This document shows positions 1 through 9,500 of a stretch of DNA of 44,278 nucleotides, in pieces. The DNA is taken from positions 1 to 44,278 of the forward strand of contig JAHDEN010000035.1 of the NCBI GenBank assembly GCA_020628815.1, given 5' to 3'. The translations under genes and the position numbers were made by a program. The notes under the pieces are model-generated. The model did not search any database. It had not been told where the DNA came from and was given only the letters and a program-made list of their open reading frames with translations. The stretch's first letter is position 1. Each line of letters begins with the position of its first letter. Source of the DNA: Chloroflexota bacterium (GTDB lineage Bacteria > Chloroflexota > Anaerolineae > Promineifilales > Promineifilaceae).

Positions 1-1
1 T

Positions 2-1936
2 ATGAAAACTTGGGCGATGGAGAGAGGGGCAACTCACTTCGGCCATATTTTCTACCCGCTAACCGGGTACACGGCTGAGAAAAATGATGCATTCTTCGAT
101 CCCGATGGGATGGGTGGCATCATCTCTGAATTCACCGGTGCCTCTTTGATGCAACAAGAGCCAGACGGTTCTTCATTCCCATCAGGTGGTATTCGCCAAA
201 CACACGAAGCTCGTGGGTACACCCAGTGGGACGTAACCAGCCCAGCTTATTTAATTGAAAACCAAAATGGTCTAACGCTAACCATCCCATCTGCCTTTGT
301 TTCATGGTCAGGGATGGCTACTGACAAGAAAACACCTTTGCTTCGTTCAATGAAAGCGTTGAACACCCAAGCACAACGTGTTCTTAAAGCATTTGGTCAC
401 AAAGATGTCGGCTATGTCACCGCAACGGCCGGTTGTGAACAAGAATATTTCTTGGTTGATCGCAACTTCTATTTATCACGCCCCGACCTTTTGAACGCCG
501 GCCGTACCCTATTCGGTGCAGCCTCTCCAAAAGGGCAAGAATTTGATGACCACTATTTTGGTGCCATCAACGAGCGCGTGTCTGCCTTTATGTATGACTT
601 CGAGCGTGAGCTATACAAACTTGGTGTTCCAGTAAAAACTCGTCACAACGAAGTTGCTCCTGGTCAGTACGAAGTTGCTCCCGTATACGAAAACTCAAAC
701 GCTGCGGCCGACCATCAACAGCTGATCATGACGATCCTGCAACGTGTAGCTCCTAAATACGGCTTTGCATGCCTCATCCATGAAAAACCATTTGCTGGTG
801 TAAATGGGTCTGGTAAACATGTGAATGTAGCTCTAGGGAACTCAACTCAAGGCAACTTGCTCGAGCCAGGTGATTCACCACATGAGAACAAACAGTTCTT
901 GGTCTTCTGTGGAGCATTTATCCGTGCGGTACACAAATATGCACCATTGTTGCGGGCCGCAATCGCATCAGCTAGCAACGACCATCGCTTGGGCGCTAAC
1001 GAAGCACCACCAGCGATCATTTCTGTCTTCTTGGGCGACCAGTTGAACGACGTGTTCCAACAAGTTTTGAATGATGGCTCAGCGACCTCATCAACACCGA
1101 TCGGTGAAATGAACTTGGGTGCAGACATTCTGCCAAGCATGTTGATTCACGCAGGTGACCGGAACCGTACCAGCCCATTTGCATTCACCGGTAACAAGTT
1201 TGAATTCCGCGCTGTGGGATCAAGCCAATCTGTTTCTGGCCCAATTACGATTGTGAACACCATCTTGGCTGAATCGCTTGATTATTTTGCGACTCAACTT
1301 GAGGGTGCAAAAGATGTCAACAAAGCGGTTGATACGCTCTTAGCAGCCACCATGGAAGACCACCACCAAATCATCTTTAATGGTGATGGTTATTCAGACG
1401 CATGGCACAAAGAAGCTGAAGAACGTGGCTTGCCAAACTTGCGCACCACGGCCGATGCACTGCCAGCGTATTTAGATAGCTCGGTTGAAGAGCTGTTTGA
1501 AAAATATGGAGTATTGAACAAAACTGAGTTACATGCGGTTTACGAAGTAGCTCTTGAGCAATACAACATGACGGTCAACGTTGAAGCCAACTTGGTTCTA
1601 GAAATGGGTAAAACCCTGATCTATCCAGCAGCGGTACGTTACCAAAGCGAGCTAGCAGCAGCAGCGGCTAACTTGTCTGCGGCCGGAATCGAGCCAGACA
1701 CTGAGTTGTTGCAAATGCTAACGGGCAAAATCGCTGACCTCAAATCAGCTTTGGTCGCGTTACAAGCCGCACACGGCACAGAATCAGCAGATGCTGCAGC
1801 TGAGTCATTCCACAACAAAGACGTGGTTCTACCAGCAATGTTGGCGGTTCGTGAAGCAGCAGACTTCTTAGAAGGGTACGTTGCAGACGACCTCTGGCCA
1901 CTACCAACCTATCAAGAAATGCTCTTCATGCGGTAG
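2..1936 (+). CDS. glnN: Glutamine synthetase type III (GlnN), 5'-truncated by window edge
   Basis: Cytoplasmic ATP-dependent ligation of ammonia to glutamate. The 644 visible residues carry GSIII signatures: the active-site strand [10 protein letters not shown] (about residue 149), the loop [20 protein letters not shown] (about 218), the ATP-binding NGSGKHVN (about 268) and [20 protein letters not shown] (about 387), then the long helical C-terminal region typical of this class. GSIII enzymes are about 700 or more residues, and the ATG at base 2 lies inside the usual sequence ([13 protein letters not shown] normally follows an N-terminal segment of some 80 residues), so the true start is upstream of the window. 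It ends with TAG, followed 27 bases later by a strong terminator. No neighbouring ammonium transporter or PII gene is visible. Identification is firm; only the start is missing. Confidence 0.95.
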   Translation: MKTWAMERGATHFGHIFYPLTGYTAEKNDAFFDPDGMGGIISEFTGASLMQQEPDGSSFPSGGIRQTHEARGYTQWDVTSPAYLIENQNGLTLTIPSAFVSWSGMATDKKTPLLRSMKALNTQAQRVLKAFGHKDVGYVTATAGCEQEYFLVDRNFYLSRPDLLNAGRTLFGAASPKGQEFDDHYFGAINERVSAFMYDFERELYKLGVPVKTRHNEVAPGQYEVAPVYENSNAAADHQQLIMTILQRVAPKYGFACLIHEKPFAGVNGSGKHVNVALGNSTQGNLLEPGDSPHENKQFLVFCGAFIRAVHKYAPLLRAAIASASNDHRLGANEAPPAIISVFLGDQLNDVFQQVLNDGSATSSTPIGEMNLGADILPSMLIHAGDRNRTSPFAFTGNKFEFRAVGSSQSVSGPITIVNTILAESLDYFATQLEGAKDVNKAVDTLLAATMEDHHQIIFNGDGYSDAWHKEAEERGLPNLRTTADALPAYLDSSVEELFEKYGVLNKTELHAVYEVALEQYNMTVNVEANLVLEMGKTLIYPAAVRYQSELAAAAANLSAAGIEPDTELLQMLTGKIADLKSALVALQAAHGTESADAAAESFHNKDVVLPAMLAVREAADFLEGYVADDLWPLPTYQEMLFMR

Positions 1937-1963
1937 TTGATCTACGTTTGATACACAAAAAAC

Positions 1964-2002
1964 AAAAAGCCCCCGGCCGAGAATTTCGGCCGGGGGCTTT
2001 TT
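1964..2002. terminator. Bidirectional intrinsic terminator built on two CGGCCG palindromes
   Basis: A perfect 17-bp stem (1964-1980 with 1986-2002) has a 5-nt loop GAATT and is flanked by A- and T-runs, so it works in both directions. It ends glnN (+) and the tyrosine phosphatase (-), whose TAA stop starts at 2003, directly beside the stem. Each arm contains one copy of the CGGCCG palindrome. Confidence 0.9.
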
Positions 2003-3106
2003 TTATGTCAGCATTTCGCTGCGCAAGCGTTTAATCGCTTCTCGCGACAGCCCGCCCTGATTTAAAAGATAGGCTTCTACACCATCATATTGAATATCCA
2101 AATGGTTCAAGGCGGCTTCCATCCATTTTGGGTCAGCTGCAAAAAGCGGCCGCAGCTGTTCTTGTGGGATTCCGATCCGCTTAAACGTAGCAGCGCTACT
2201 CTGCATAAAGTCATCAAAAAGATCATTTGAAGCCAAGTTGCTAAGCGCATAATCTGCGATAATAGTTTCGCGTGGCACATCTAACAGGCTCAAAATCATA
2301 GCGGCCGTCAGGCCTGCACGATCTTTTCCCGCCGTACAGTGAAACATAGCGGGCATATTACTTGTTACCAGATCAATGATCTCCGCAAAGCGAGTCGGCC
2401 GTTCATCAAGCATCCGAATATATCCAGCACCCAACTGATCACCAAGAGAGGCACGGTTAAATAGCAGCTTAGGAAAAATAGCGGAAAGCTGGTCATCCTC
2501 ATAAATAGAGGTCTCGATATAGCGGGTATTTTCAGGAACTTGATCAGGATTCTCCGTACGTTCGCGCAGGCTGCGCAGGTCGCAAATAAGCTGCACCCCA
2601 TAATCGTTCAAAATCTTCAGAGACTCATCAGTCGCTCCACTTAGATGACCTGTCCGATAAATTTTACCCCATGCTGTAACCTGCCCTCCCCTAGTTTTAT
2701 AACCACCTAAGTCTCTTAAATTAATAATTCCGGGCAATGGCCAATTCCGCAAAGCACACTCTAATTCAGTCCCATCTTTAAACTCAATCCTGTAAATGTC
2801 TCGCAAAAGCTGGTTTGGATTGCTGTCTACGGCTTTTGTTTCCCCGGCAAGCTTCCTAAGGTCAACAATCTCCCCATCTATCCCTGTCTTTCGACTCAAA
2901 CGAACACTATCAAGCTTTGTCCAAGACAGCTGGACTTGACCGTCTGAAGTAAGCTGAGCTTCGGCCGGCAAATCGCTTTGTTTGATTAAAAACGATGCCG
3001 GATCTTGAATCTCAACGCCTCGCCCCCCACGAATCACCAATAATCGTAATATGGTAACAGCGAGAACAAGAAAGAGTATTACGGTTGTTAAAATGGTCCC
3101 AATCAT
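2003..3106 (-). CDS. Membrane-anchored tyrosine-protein phosphatase (Y_phosphatase3-like)
   Basis: 367 residues. The N-terminal hydrophobic segment (about 3-25) is a membrane anchor. Then follows a domain of about 100 residues that I do not recognise, and a dual-specificity/tyrosine phosphatase domain opening with NLRDLGGY (about 128), typical of the PF13350 family. The P-loop HCTAGKDRAG gives the CX5R signature with catalytic Cys257. The family dephosphorylates phosphotyrosine, and some members act on phosphoinositides or phosphoserine. The gene is single and ends in the shared terminator with glnN. Exopolysaccharide genes lie about 0.6 kb further on (one small + gene between), so a role in cell-envelope tyrosine phosphorylation is possible, but no BY-kinase is present in the window. 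No clear Shine-Dalgarno is seen at the ATG. Confidence 0.85.
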   Translation of the reverse strand: MIGTILTTVILFLVLAVTILRLLVIRGGRGVEIQDPASFLIKQSDLPAEAQLTSDGQVQLSWTKLDSVRLSRKTGIDGEIVDLRKLAGETKAVDSNPNQLLRDIYRIEFKDGTELECALRNWPLPGIINLRDLGGYKTRGGQVTAWGKIYRTGHLSGATDESLKILNDYGVQLICDLRSLRERTENPDQVPENTRYIETSIYEDDQLSAIFPKLLFNRASLGDQLGAGYIRMLDERPTRFAEIIDLVTSNMPAMFHCTAGKDRAGLTAAMILSLLDVPRETIIADYALSNLASNDLFDDFMQSSAATFKRIGIPQEQLRPLFAADPKWMEAALNHLDIQYDGVEAYLLNQGGLSREAIKRLRSEMLT

Positions 3107-3307
3107 GAAAAAAGTTTACCAGTTCTGCAATTTTTGGCCGTAAAGCTGATTAGGTTTCTCAGAAAATGATACGACGATAAGTTAGGTAAAATGTCTATCT
3201 TATTGTTTATAGAAAAATGACATCATTTAAGAAACAATAGCAGTAGGGTTGCGTAAAGCAATTCCAAGAGTAGAAAAGGGAACACCCTGACGCAGAAGGA
3301 TTTTATT

Positions 3308-3724
3308 ATGGCAAACAGAGCATTTTTTGATGGAATGATTTATGACGAGCAAGAAAGACTTGTCACAACTGGATTTGTGGGCAGCGAAGCTCAATACATC
3401 GTTGATGACGATGGTTTCTTGCGGCATATTGATGCAGAAATGGTTGATAAGAAGATTTTAGCCGTCTTTATTAATCAGCTACAGGGGAACCAAAATTTGG
3501 CAGTAGACCAGGCTATGAATTTTTTGGGCAAGGATGATTTATTTACGAAAGCGGCTCTTGATTCATCAATCGAAAATGTATCGGCCGACCAAATATTATC
3601 CCAAGGCATGCCGGAACAAGCGCGTAACATGTTAGCCATGATGGGCTTACGAATTACCATTGATATGCACGGGGACATCGTCAATATAGATGCTCCATCA
3701 GCTCCAGAAGACGAAGGGCTTTAA
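3308..3724 (+). CDS. Conserved-looking hypothetical protein, 138 aa
   Basis: I do not recognise this family. It is a small soluble acidic protein without signal peptide or membrane segment. The start is supported by AGAAGGA 9 nt before the ATG. A repetitive hydrophobic helix pattern is seen in the middle (LAVDQAMNFLGKDDLF), the C-terminal third looks beta-rich (LRITIDMHGDIVNID), and it ends in an acidic tail. It stands alone between the divergent phosphatase gene and the convergent sugar transferase gene, whose stop is only 10 bases beyond its own. It contains the CGGCCG palindrome like its neighbours, which argues that it is native. Function unknown. Confidence 0.75.
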   Translation: MANRAFFDGMIYDEQERLVTTGFVGSEAQYIVDDDGFLRHIDAEMVDKKILAVFINQLQGNQNLAVDQAMNFLGKDDLFTKAALDSSIENVSADQILSQGMPEQARNMLAMMGLRITIDMHGDIVNIDAPSAPEDEGL

Positions 3725-3733
3725 GACTAAACG

Positions 3734-5158
3734 CTAATAAGCGCCCCGCCCAAATAGTGTGTAAGGCAAAGTCTGTACAACAATTCGCAGATCTAAGCTT
3801 AGCGACCAGTTTTCTATGTAGTAGATATCGAGAAGGGCCTGTTCATCGAACGTAAGGTCAGATCGGCCGCTAACCTGCCACAGCCCTGTAATACCGCCAC
3901 GCACTTTTAGGCGCTGCTTGTGCCAAGCCTGATACTGCTCAACTTCGTCACGAATAGGCGGCCGTGGGCCAACAATACTCATCTCACCACGCAATACGTT
4001 CATCAATTGAGGGAGCTCGTCTAAGCTCAACCTTCGAATAAAACGACCGACTCGTGTCAATCTCGGATCTTCCCTAATTTTAAAGATGGGCCCCTCACGC
4101 TCGTTCATCTCTTGCAATGCTTTACGCTGGTCTTCCGCATCAACCACCATTGATCGAAACTTAAACATCACGAAGTCTTTGCCCCCTTGCCCCACACGTT
4201 TAGCACGATAAATAATCGGGCCAGCAGAATCTAACCGAATCGCAATCGCTATAAAAAGGCAAAGGATCAATGTAGGTATAGCAAAGATCGCAACAACAAA
4301 TAGGTCTAGTAGCCGCTTAAACACCTGTTGTACAAATGAAATTCGGATCTCCCGCATACTCAACATCGGAATCCCACCCATACTATTTGTTTCTACACGG
4401 CTAAGGCTTAATTGGAACAGGTCTGGGGCTACTTGCACCGGAATACCGCTATTTCGGCAGATCCGGATCAAACGCATAATCTCTTCATATTTATTGCCCG
4501 GCAAGGCGATAAATACAGAATGAAGATTGGGGTTTTCTTGAAGGATTTTGGGAAGGTCTTCAAAAGAACCTAAATCAGGATAGCGCATCCCAATCCCCCC
4601 AATATCGTTATCTTCCCCGTCGTGCATATACCCGATCAACTTAAATCCTAAATCTTTTCGGGCGATTAAAGTCCGCAAAACACTTCGGCCCGTTTCCCCT
4701 TTTGCGATCAGCAATACCTCGTCAGCCGCTCGGCCGGAAGCATATAGACTGAGCATAATGATTTTACGCACAACACGCGCCACAAAAATAGCCACGAGAA
4801 TAACAAGGGGGATAAATGCCCAATAAAGTCGGGAAAATGGCTCTGGTAGCCGCACGAATATGAAAATAATCATGACGGCGGTCCCCATACTCACTGCATT
4901 TAAAACTCGAACCATCTCATCTGCAAATAGCTCACCACGTTGTCGCACCCAGACCAAATTTTGCCAAAATGCCAAAACTAGCAGCAAAAAGTAAACGGCC
5001 AACTGAGGCACGTAGGCCTCGAAAGAGTGGAACGTCTCGGCCGCTCGGACCCATCCCAGCTCGTAACGCATAACCCACGCCACATAAAAAGACGCAAGGA
5101 TAAGGCTAATATCTACAATGAAAGTTATGATTCGGACCGGCCTAGTGACTCTGCCCAT
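3734..5158 (-). CDS. Exopolysaccharide polyprenyl-phosphate sugar-1-phosphate transferase (WbaP/EpsE type)
   Basis: Inner-membrane enzyme that loads the first sugar-1-phosphate onto undecaprenyl phosphate at the start of exopolysaccharide or O-antigen repeat synthesis. 474 residues: four N-terminal membrane segments (about 10-30, 52-70, 88-104, 113-130), a CoA-binding-like cytoplasmic domain (about 145-265), a fifth membrane segment (about 290-310) and the bacterial sugar transferase core. The core shows KRVGQGGKDFVMFKFRSM, the basic FIRRLSLDELPQLMNVLRGE and SIVGPRPP, and ends in the characteristic GITGLWQVSGRS. Length and layout match the two-part WbaP-like family. It lies 157 bases downstream of a GT4 gene on the same strand, so both probably serve one polysaccharide pathway. 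The sugar is not predictable. Confidence 0.93.
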   Translation of the reverse strand: MGRVTRPVRIITFIVDISLILASFYVAWVMRYELGWVRAAETFHSFEAYVPQLAVYFLLLVLAFWQNLVWVRQRGELFADEMVRVLNAVSMGTAVMIIFIFVRLPEPFSRLYWAFIPLVILVAIFVARVVRKIIMLSLYASGRAADEVLLIAKGETGRSVLRTLIARKDLGFKLIGYMHDGEDNDIGGIGMRYPDLGSFEDLPKILQENPNLHSVFIALPGNKYEEIMRLIRICRNSGIPVQVAPDLFQLSLSRVETNSMGGIPMLSMREIRISFVQQVFKRLLDLFVVAIFAIPTLILCLFIAIAIRLDSAGPIIYRAKRVGQGGKDFVMFKFRSMVVDAEDQRKALQEMNEREGPIFKIREDPRLTRVGRFIRRLSLDELPQLMNVLRGEMSIVGPRPPIRDEVEQYQAWHKQRLKVRGGITGLWQVSGRSDLTFDEQALLDIYYIENWSLSLDLRIVVQTLPYTLFGRGAY

Positions 5159-5315
5159 AATAATCTAATCGAAGAAAGTTGATTACAGTGAATGCACCAC
5201 AGCTTGCAGCACCATCCACTTTATCGATAGTGATATTTAATTATTCACGATACATAGTATACGCTAAACTTTTTATTGGAACTCTTAAAGGCGGTATTAC
5301 TAAGATCGGTTCATT

Positions 5316-6437
5316 TTACAGTCCAAGGACGTCTAAATAAACTTCAAGTGTCTCTTTACCAGCTTTTTCCCACGAAAACTTTTGAGCCTGAATAATGCCA
5401 AGTTTACTCATCTGCTGAAGTTTTACTGGGTCATTCAATAAATTCTGCAGCATGCTTGACAGCTCTTTAGTGTTGGCTGGGTCAAACAGGGCGCCAGCAT
5501 CACCTACAGCTTCTGGCATTGCAGATGCATTTGAAGCAATAACGGGGGTTCCACAGCTCATGGCTTCTACGATTGGCATTCCGAACCCTTCATAGACAGA
5601 GGGAAAGACCAGCAAGTCGGCCGCTGCATACCACAGCGGCAACTCTTCATCTGGGACATACCCTGGGAAATGCACTTTGTCTTCAATCCCTAACGCTTGA
5701 ACCGTCTGAAAGATTTCTTCATAAAACCACCCTTTGCCACCGGCAAAAATCAAATCTACATCTTCTGTTGCTGTGGCATGAAAAGCCTCAACCAACTTTT
5801 TTAGATTCTTGCGTGGCTGAAGTGTGCCGACATGCAGAATAAACCGTTTCGGCAATTTTTTCCGCTTACGAAATGCCGTTAGGTCAGATTCACTTGGTGG
5901 AGCAAAGATATCTCTGCTGCCCGGGTAAATGACCTCAATTTTTTCTTCTTTTATCCCAAACAAATCAACAATATCTTGTTTAGAAGCTTCTGAAATGGTG
6001 ATAATCTTAGTCGCTTTACGACACGCAAGCTGTGTAGCCCACTTTAAATACATCCGCCGAAAGGTTGGGAAAAGTTCGGGATAGTAAATAAAACTTAGGT
6101 CAAAGATGGTTACAACTGACGGAAGTAAGCTTCCGGCCGGTAGTGAAAAAGCGGCCCCATGAATTAGGTCACATCCCGCAATGCGAGATCGAACGGGCCA
6201 AATCAGCTGTTCCCACAAAATACGACCGAGGGGATTTGCAGCTACCGGGTTTGTCTGCATCCACTTAAGATCAGCTTGAGCATCTGATGGTGGTGCAAAC
6301 GACGAAAAAATTTGATAGGTAAGGGCCTGGCTTGGAGGAAGGTTGCGTAATACCTCGCTAAGGTAGACATGAATCCCAGCTTTGCGGTAGTCATTTTTCT
6401 CTGTCAAAAGCTGAGCATTAATTCCACAAACAGCCAT
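5316..6437 (-). CDS. Glycosyltransferase family 4
   Basis: 373 residues, GT-B fold retaining glycosyltransferase. The N-terminal acceptor domain (about 1-180) has VVTIFDLSFIYYPELFP, common in mannosyltransferase-like GT4 enzymes. The C-terminal nucleotide-sugar domain has FILHVGTLQPRKNL (about 200) and the E-x7-E motif in VFPSVYEGFGMPIVEAMSCG (about 280). A GTG two codons upstream (6443) could also start the protein; I prefer the ATG at 6437, and neither has a good Shine-Dalgarno. With the sugar transferase downstream it likely adds a sugar to a lipid-linked exopolysaccharide intermediate. Donor sugar unknown. Confidence 0.92.
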   Translation of the reverse strand: MAVCGINAQLLTEKNDYRKAGIHVYLSEVLRNLPPSQALTYQIFSSFAPPSDAQADLKWMQTNPVAANPLGRILWEQLIWPVRSRIAGCDLIHGAAFSLPAGSLLPSVVTIFDLSFIYYPELFPTFRRMYLKWATQLACRKATKIITISEASKQDIVDLFGIKEEKIEVIYPGSRDIFAPPSESDLTAFRKRKKLPKRFILHVGTLQPRKNLKKLVEAFHATATEDVDLIFAGGKGWFYEEIFQTVQALGIEDKVHFPGYVPDEELPLWYAAADLLVFPSVYEGFGMPIVEAMSCGTPVIASNASAMPEAVGDAGALFDPANTKELSSMLQNLLNDPVKLQQMSKLGIIQAQKFSWEKAGKETLEVYLDVLGL

Positions 6438-6446
6438 AAACACAAC

Positions 6447-6476
6447 AGGCGGGACACTCTATTGAGTATCCCGCCT
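6447..6476 (-). terminator. Hairpin ending the large surface-protein gene
   Basis: Arms 6447-6459 and 6464-6476 (AGGCGGGACACTC / GAGTATCCCGCCT, one mismatch, 4-nt loop) lie just beyond the stop of the surface-protein gene at 6503 and immediately before the GT4 start. The following T-tract on the minus strand is broken (TTGTGTTT), so termination may be partial. Confidence 0.6.
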
Positions 6477-6502
6477 GATTTATTATCTAACCAAGTCTAG
6501 GA

Positions 6503-9500
6503 CTAAGATTCGCGTGAGCGGCGATAGCCAACCAGTGCAACCCCTGTCGCAGCCAACAATGTAAACAGGACAATCAATAGAATCGCCTGATTCGTTGATG
6601 CTTGAACAGCAACAAAGTCTTGCAAGGTTACGGCTGTTGGTGTGAAGTTGAGGAAGTAATCTTCAACCTCTCCTGAACATGCGTAACCTGAAGCGTTCCC
6701 AGGCAAAAGAACAAAGTCGTTGTCTGGTGATGCGGTTACGGCCGCACAGTCAGTTGGATTACCGGTACCATCGATAACGCGTAAGCGAACATACGCACCA
6801 CGATTGTCTCCAGCACCGTCAAAGAACGAATCTCGCTCAATCGTCGCTGGGAAGACGATTGTTGCTTCGCCGTCAGCGGTTACATGTTGCACACCGGTGC
6901 TCGTAACGCCTTGGGCAAATCCATTACCTTCCCAGTCGATGAATCCGTATACACATGCCCCAAGATCTGGATCAACTTGAGACACATTGACACGGAGGAA
7001 ACCATCTTGTCCATTATCCCAACGAGAAGTCAGGATCGTACTTTCTGATATTCCCCAGCCATCTTCTTCATTACTACCGTCTCCACCGGTGTTAGTATCA
7101 CTATCACCGCCAGAAACTTGACCATCTAGCTCAGTCTCTACAGAAGAACCAAGACGAACACCACCTGGGATCACAATGTGACGTGCACCACCTGCCGCAG
7201 TAGCTGGATCAGTCGAATTCTTGTAATTTCCGTTTAAGACGGTTGGTATTGTCGTTTCATAGGTAAATGGATCAGATGGGTCAACATTCTCTGGGCTGTC
7301 GCCAAAGTCCCAACCAAATACTGGTAAGATGTAATCTTCTACCTCACCATTATTAGCTTGACCAAATGGGGCATCTCCACCAACTCCACTTCCAGACGTG
7401 TACCGGAATCGGAATCCAATGTTTTGCCCAACCAACGTTTGATCACAAGGGATTTGCAAACCGATAACGGCTTGAACTGTACCCAAAGGCTCAGTTGCAC
7501 CTGCTTGTGGAGCAGGGAAATTGAGTGGAGTCGTTGAATTAACCAAAGCACCATTAACCGCGTTATTTGTTACAAACTGCTCAGCAGAGCTGAATGATCC
7601 GTCAGCATCTAAGTCTGCCCAAGCATTTAACACACCGTCAGCAGTAGCTGTTGTTGGAACAAATGCGGTTACAAATACATCGATGGCGGTACATACCGCA
7701 ACACCAGACGCAAAGCCTGCATCAGTCTGAGGGGTAAACGTACGGAAAAGAATCCCATCCTCGTCATCCCCGGTTGGATCACATGTACCTGAACCACCAG
7801 CGGTAGAAGTCGGTTGATTTTCATCATCGCCTACAGCTAATGCAGATGGGCCACCATCTGTTTCGCCGTCTACACATGCACCCATTCGCAAACCATCGAC
7901 CAAAATATGGTTAGGTCCATTTAGGTTTGCAGATGTAGCGTAAGTGTCTGGCAAGTCGCCCCAATCACGGAACATTTCTTGCACTTCAATTGGCGAGAAG
8001 CCGATGTCAAACGAGTGATCGTTTTCACCAATTACACCGGTCGTCACTGGAACTTCAAGTACTACTGTGCTGCCGGCCGTGGTGCTAATCGCATCACTGT
8101 CACGAATGTCGCCATTCAGACCCGTTGATGAGTTTGTCAAAGTTGGGAACAATGTCTCGATTGGTGTACCAGCTTGATTTTGAGCAACCCGGATAACATA
8201 GTCCATTTCTGGAAGCAGATCGCCGATACTATAAATGGCTGATGCCGTATCTGTTCCAACAGCAGAGCTAAAGTAGTAGTTACCGTTTGCATCTGTTGTT
8301 GCTGTTGCGATTGGCGTTGTCAGATCAGGGCTTTTGAAAAGCTCAATCACGACGCCTGCAGCACCGATCTCACCTGGGTCTTGAACACCATTTGAATTGG
8401 AATCAATCCATAACAAGTTACCAATTTGGATGGGAGCAGCCTGACAGATTGCTTCAAGGTCACCAATACCATTCCCTTTACCAGCTAGTAAACCATCCCC
8501 TTCAGGATCAGCATCGACACTTCCGTTATTAAAATCAACAACAGAATCATATAACTTAACCCGCTTATCAGATGCACCAGTTGTGTTATTGAAGTAAATA
8601 AACCCAGCATCATAAAATTCAGTTACGTCAACAGATGGAACAACAACTTGAGGCTGTCCTGCCACCTGCATCAACATACCCAAACCACTCTCTTCATGAC
8701 CTGCGTCAAAATCTACAGGGAAAGAGTTCGAAGCGGTGTTGTTTGGACCACCAGGTGTTTGGTCGTTCCAATAGTATTCACCGCCGCCAGGGCCTTCATT
8801 ATTATCAGCACCAACTGTGGTAGCCACACCACAAGCGCCATTGTTTTCAAGTGAGAATCCTGCTCCAGTTGAACAAGCACGCAATGTGTCACCAAGACCA
8901 GCACCGCGGAATGTTTGGGTAGGTGCAAAGCCCGGAGCGGGGATTGCTGTTGATGGAGCACCGGCCGCATGGCCTGTACGATCACCATTCAAGTCTCTCA
9001 GACCTAAAATCATATCCTCGCCATCAAACTCAATGTCTGACAAAATCGGTTGTGGATACTCAACTGGATTTCCAGCTCCATCATTTGCGGTGTTTCCGCT
9101 GCTGTACGTATCGTTAAATACTTGTGTCCAATCTGACTGCCATGGGCGCCAATTGGTGGTTGCATTTACATCCGCACATGAGGCAGGGGTAGATGGGGTC
9201 GCTGACATCCCTAAGCGGAAAATACACCCTCTTTGATACGTTAGATCAACTGTCACAACAGGTGCTGGGTTGAATGTTGATGTCGCGATGTCATACTCGA
9301 ATACTTCAGCGTAGAACGTATTGCCAAACAATGCATCAAACTCAGCCGAGTATGTGAATGTAATATCGTTTGTTACAGTTGGGTTTGTGAGAGGCAGCGC
9401 ATCAACAATCGATTCAGCGCTACATACGGAACCAACGTACATCTTGCCGTTGTTGTATCCCAATGCCATTGGACGAGCGTCGGCCGCATTTGCACAAGTG

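Noticed and set aside
8635..9236. Open frames on the plus strand across the surface-protein gene
   Set aside because: They are complementary shadows of the GC-structured minus-strand coding sequence, without ribosome sites or recognisable domains.
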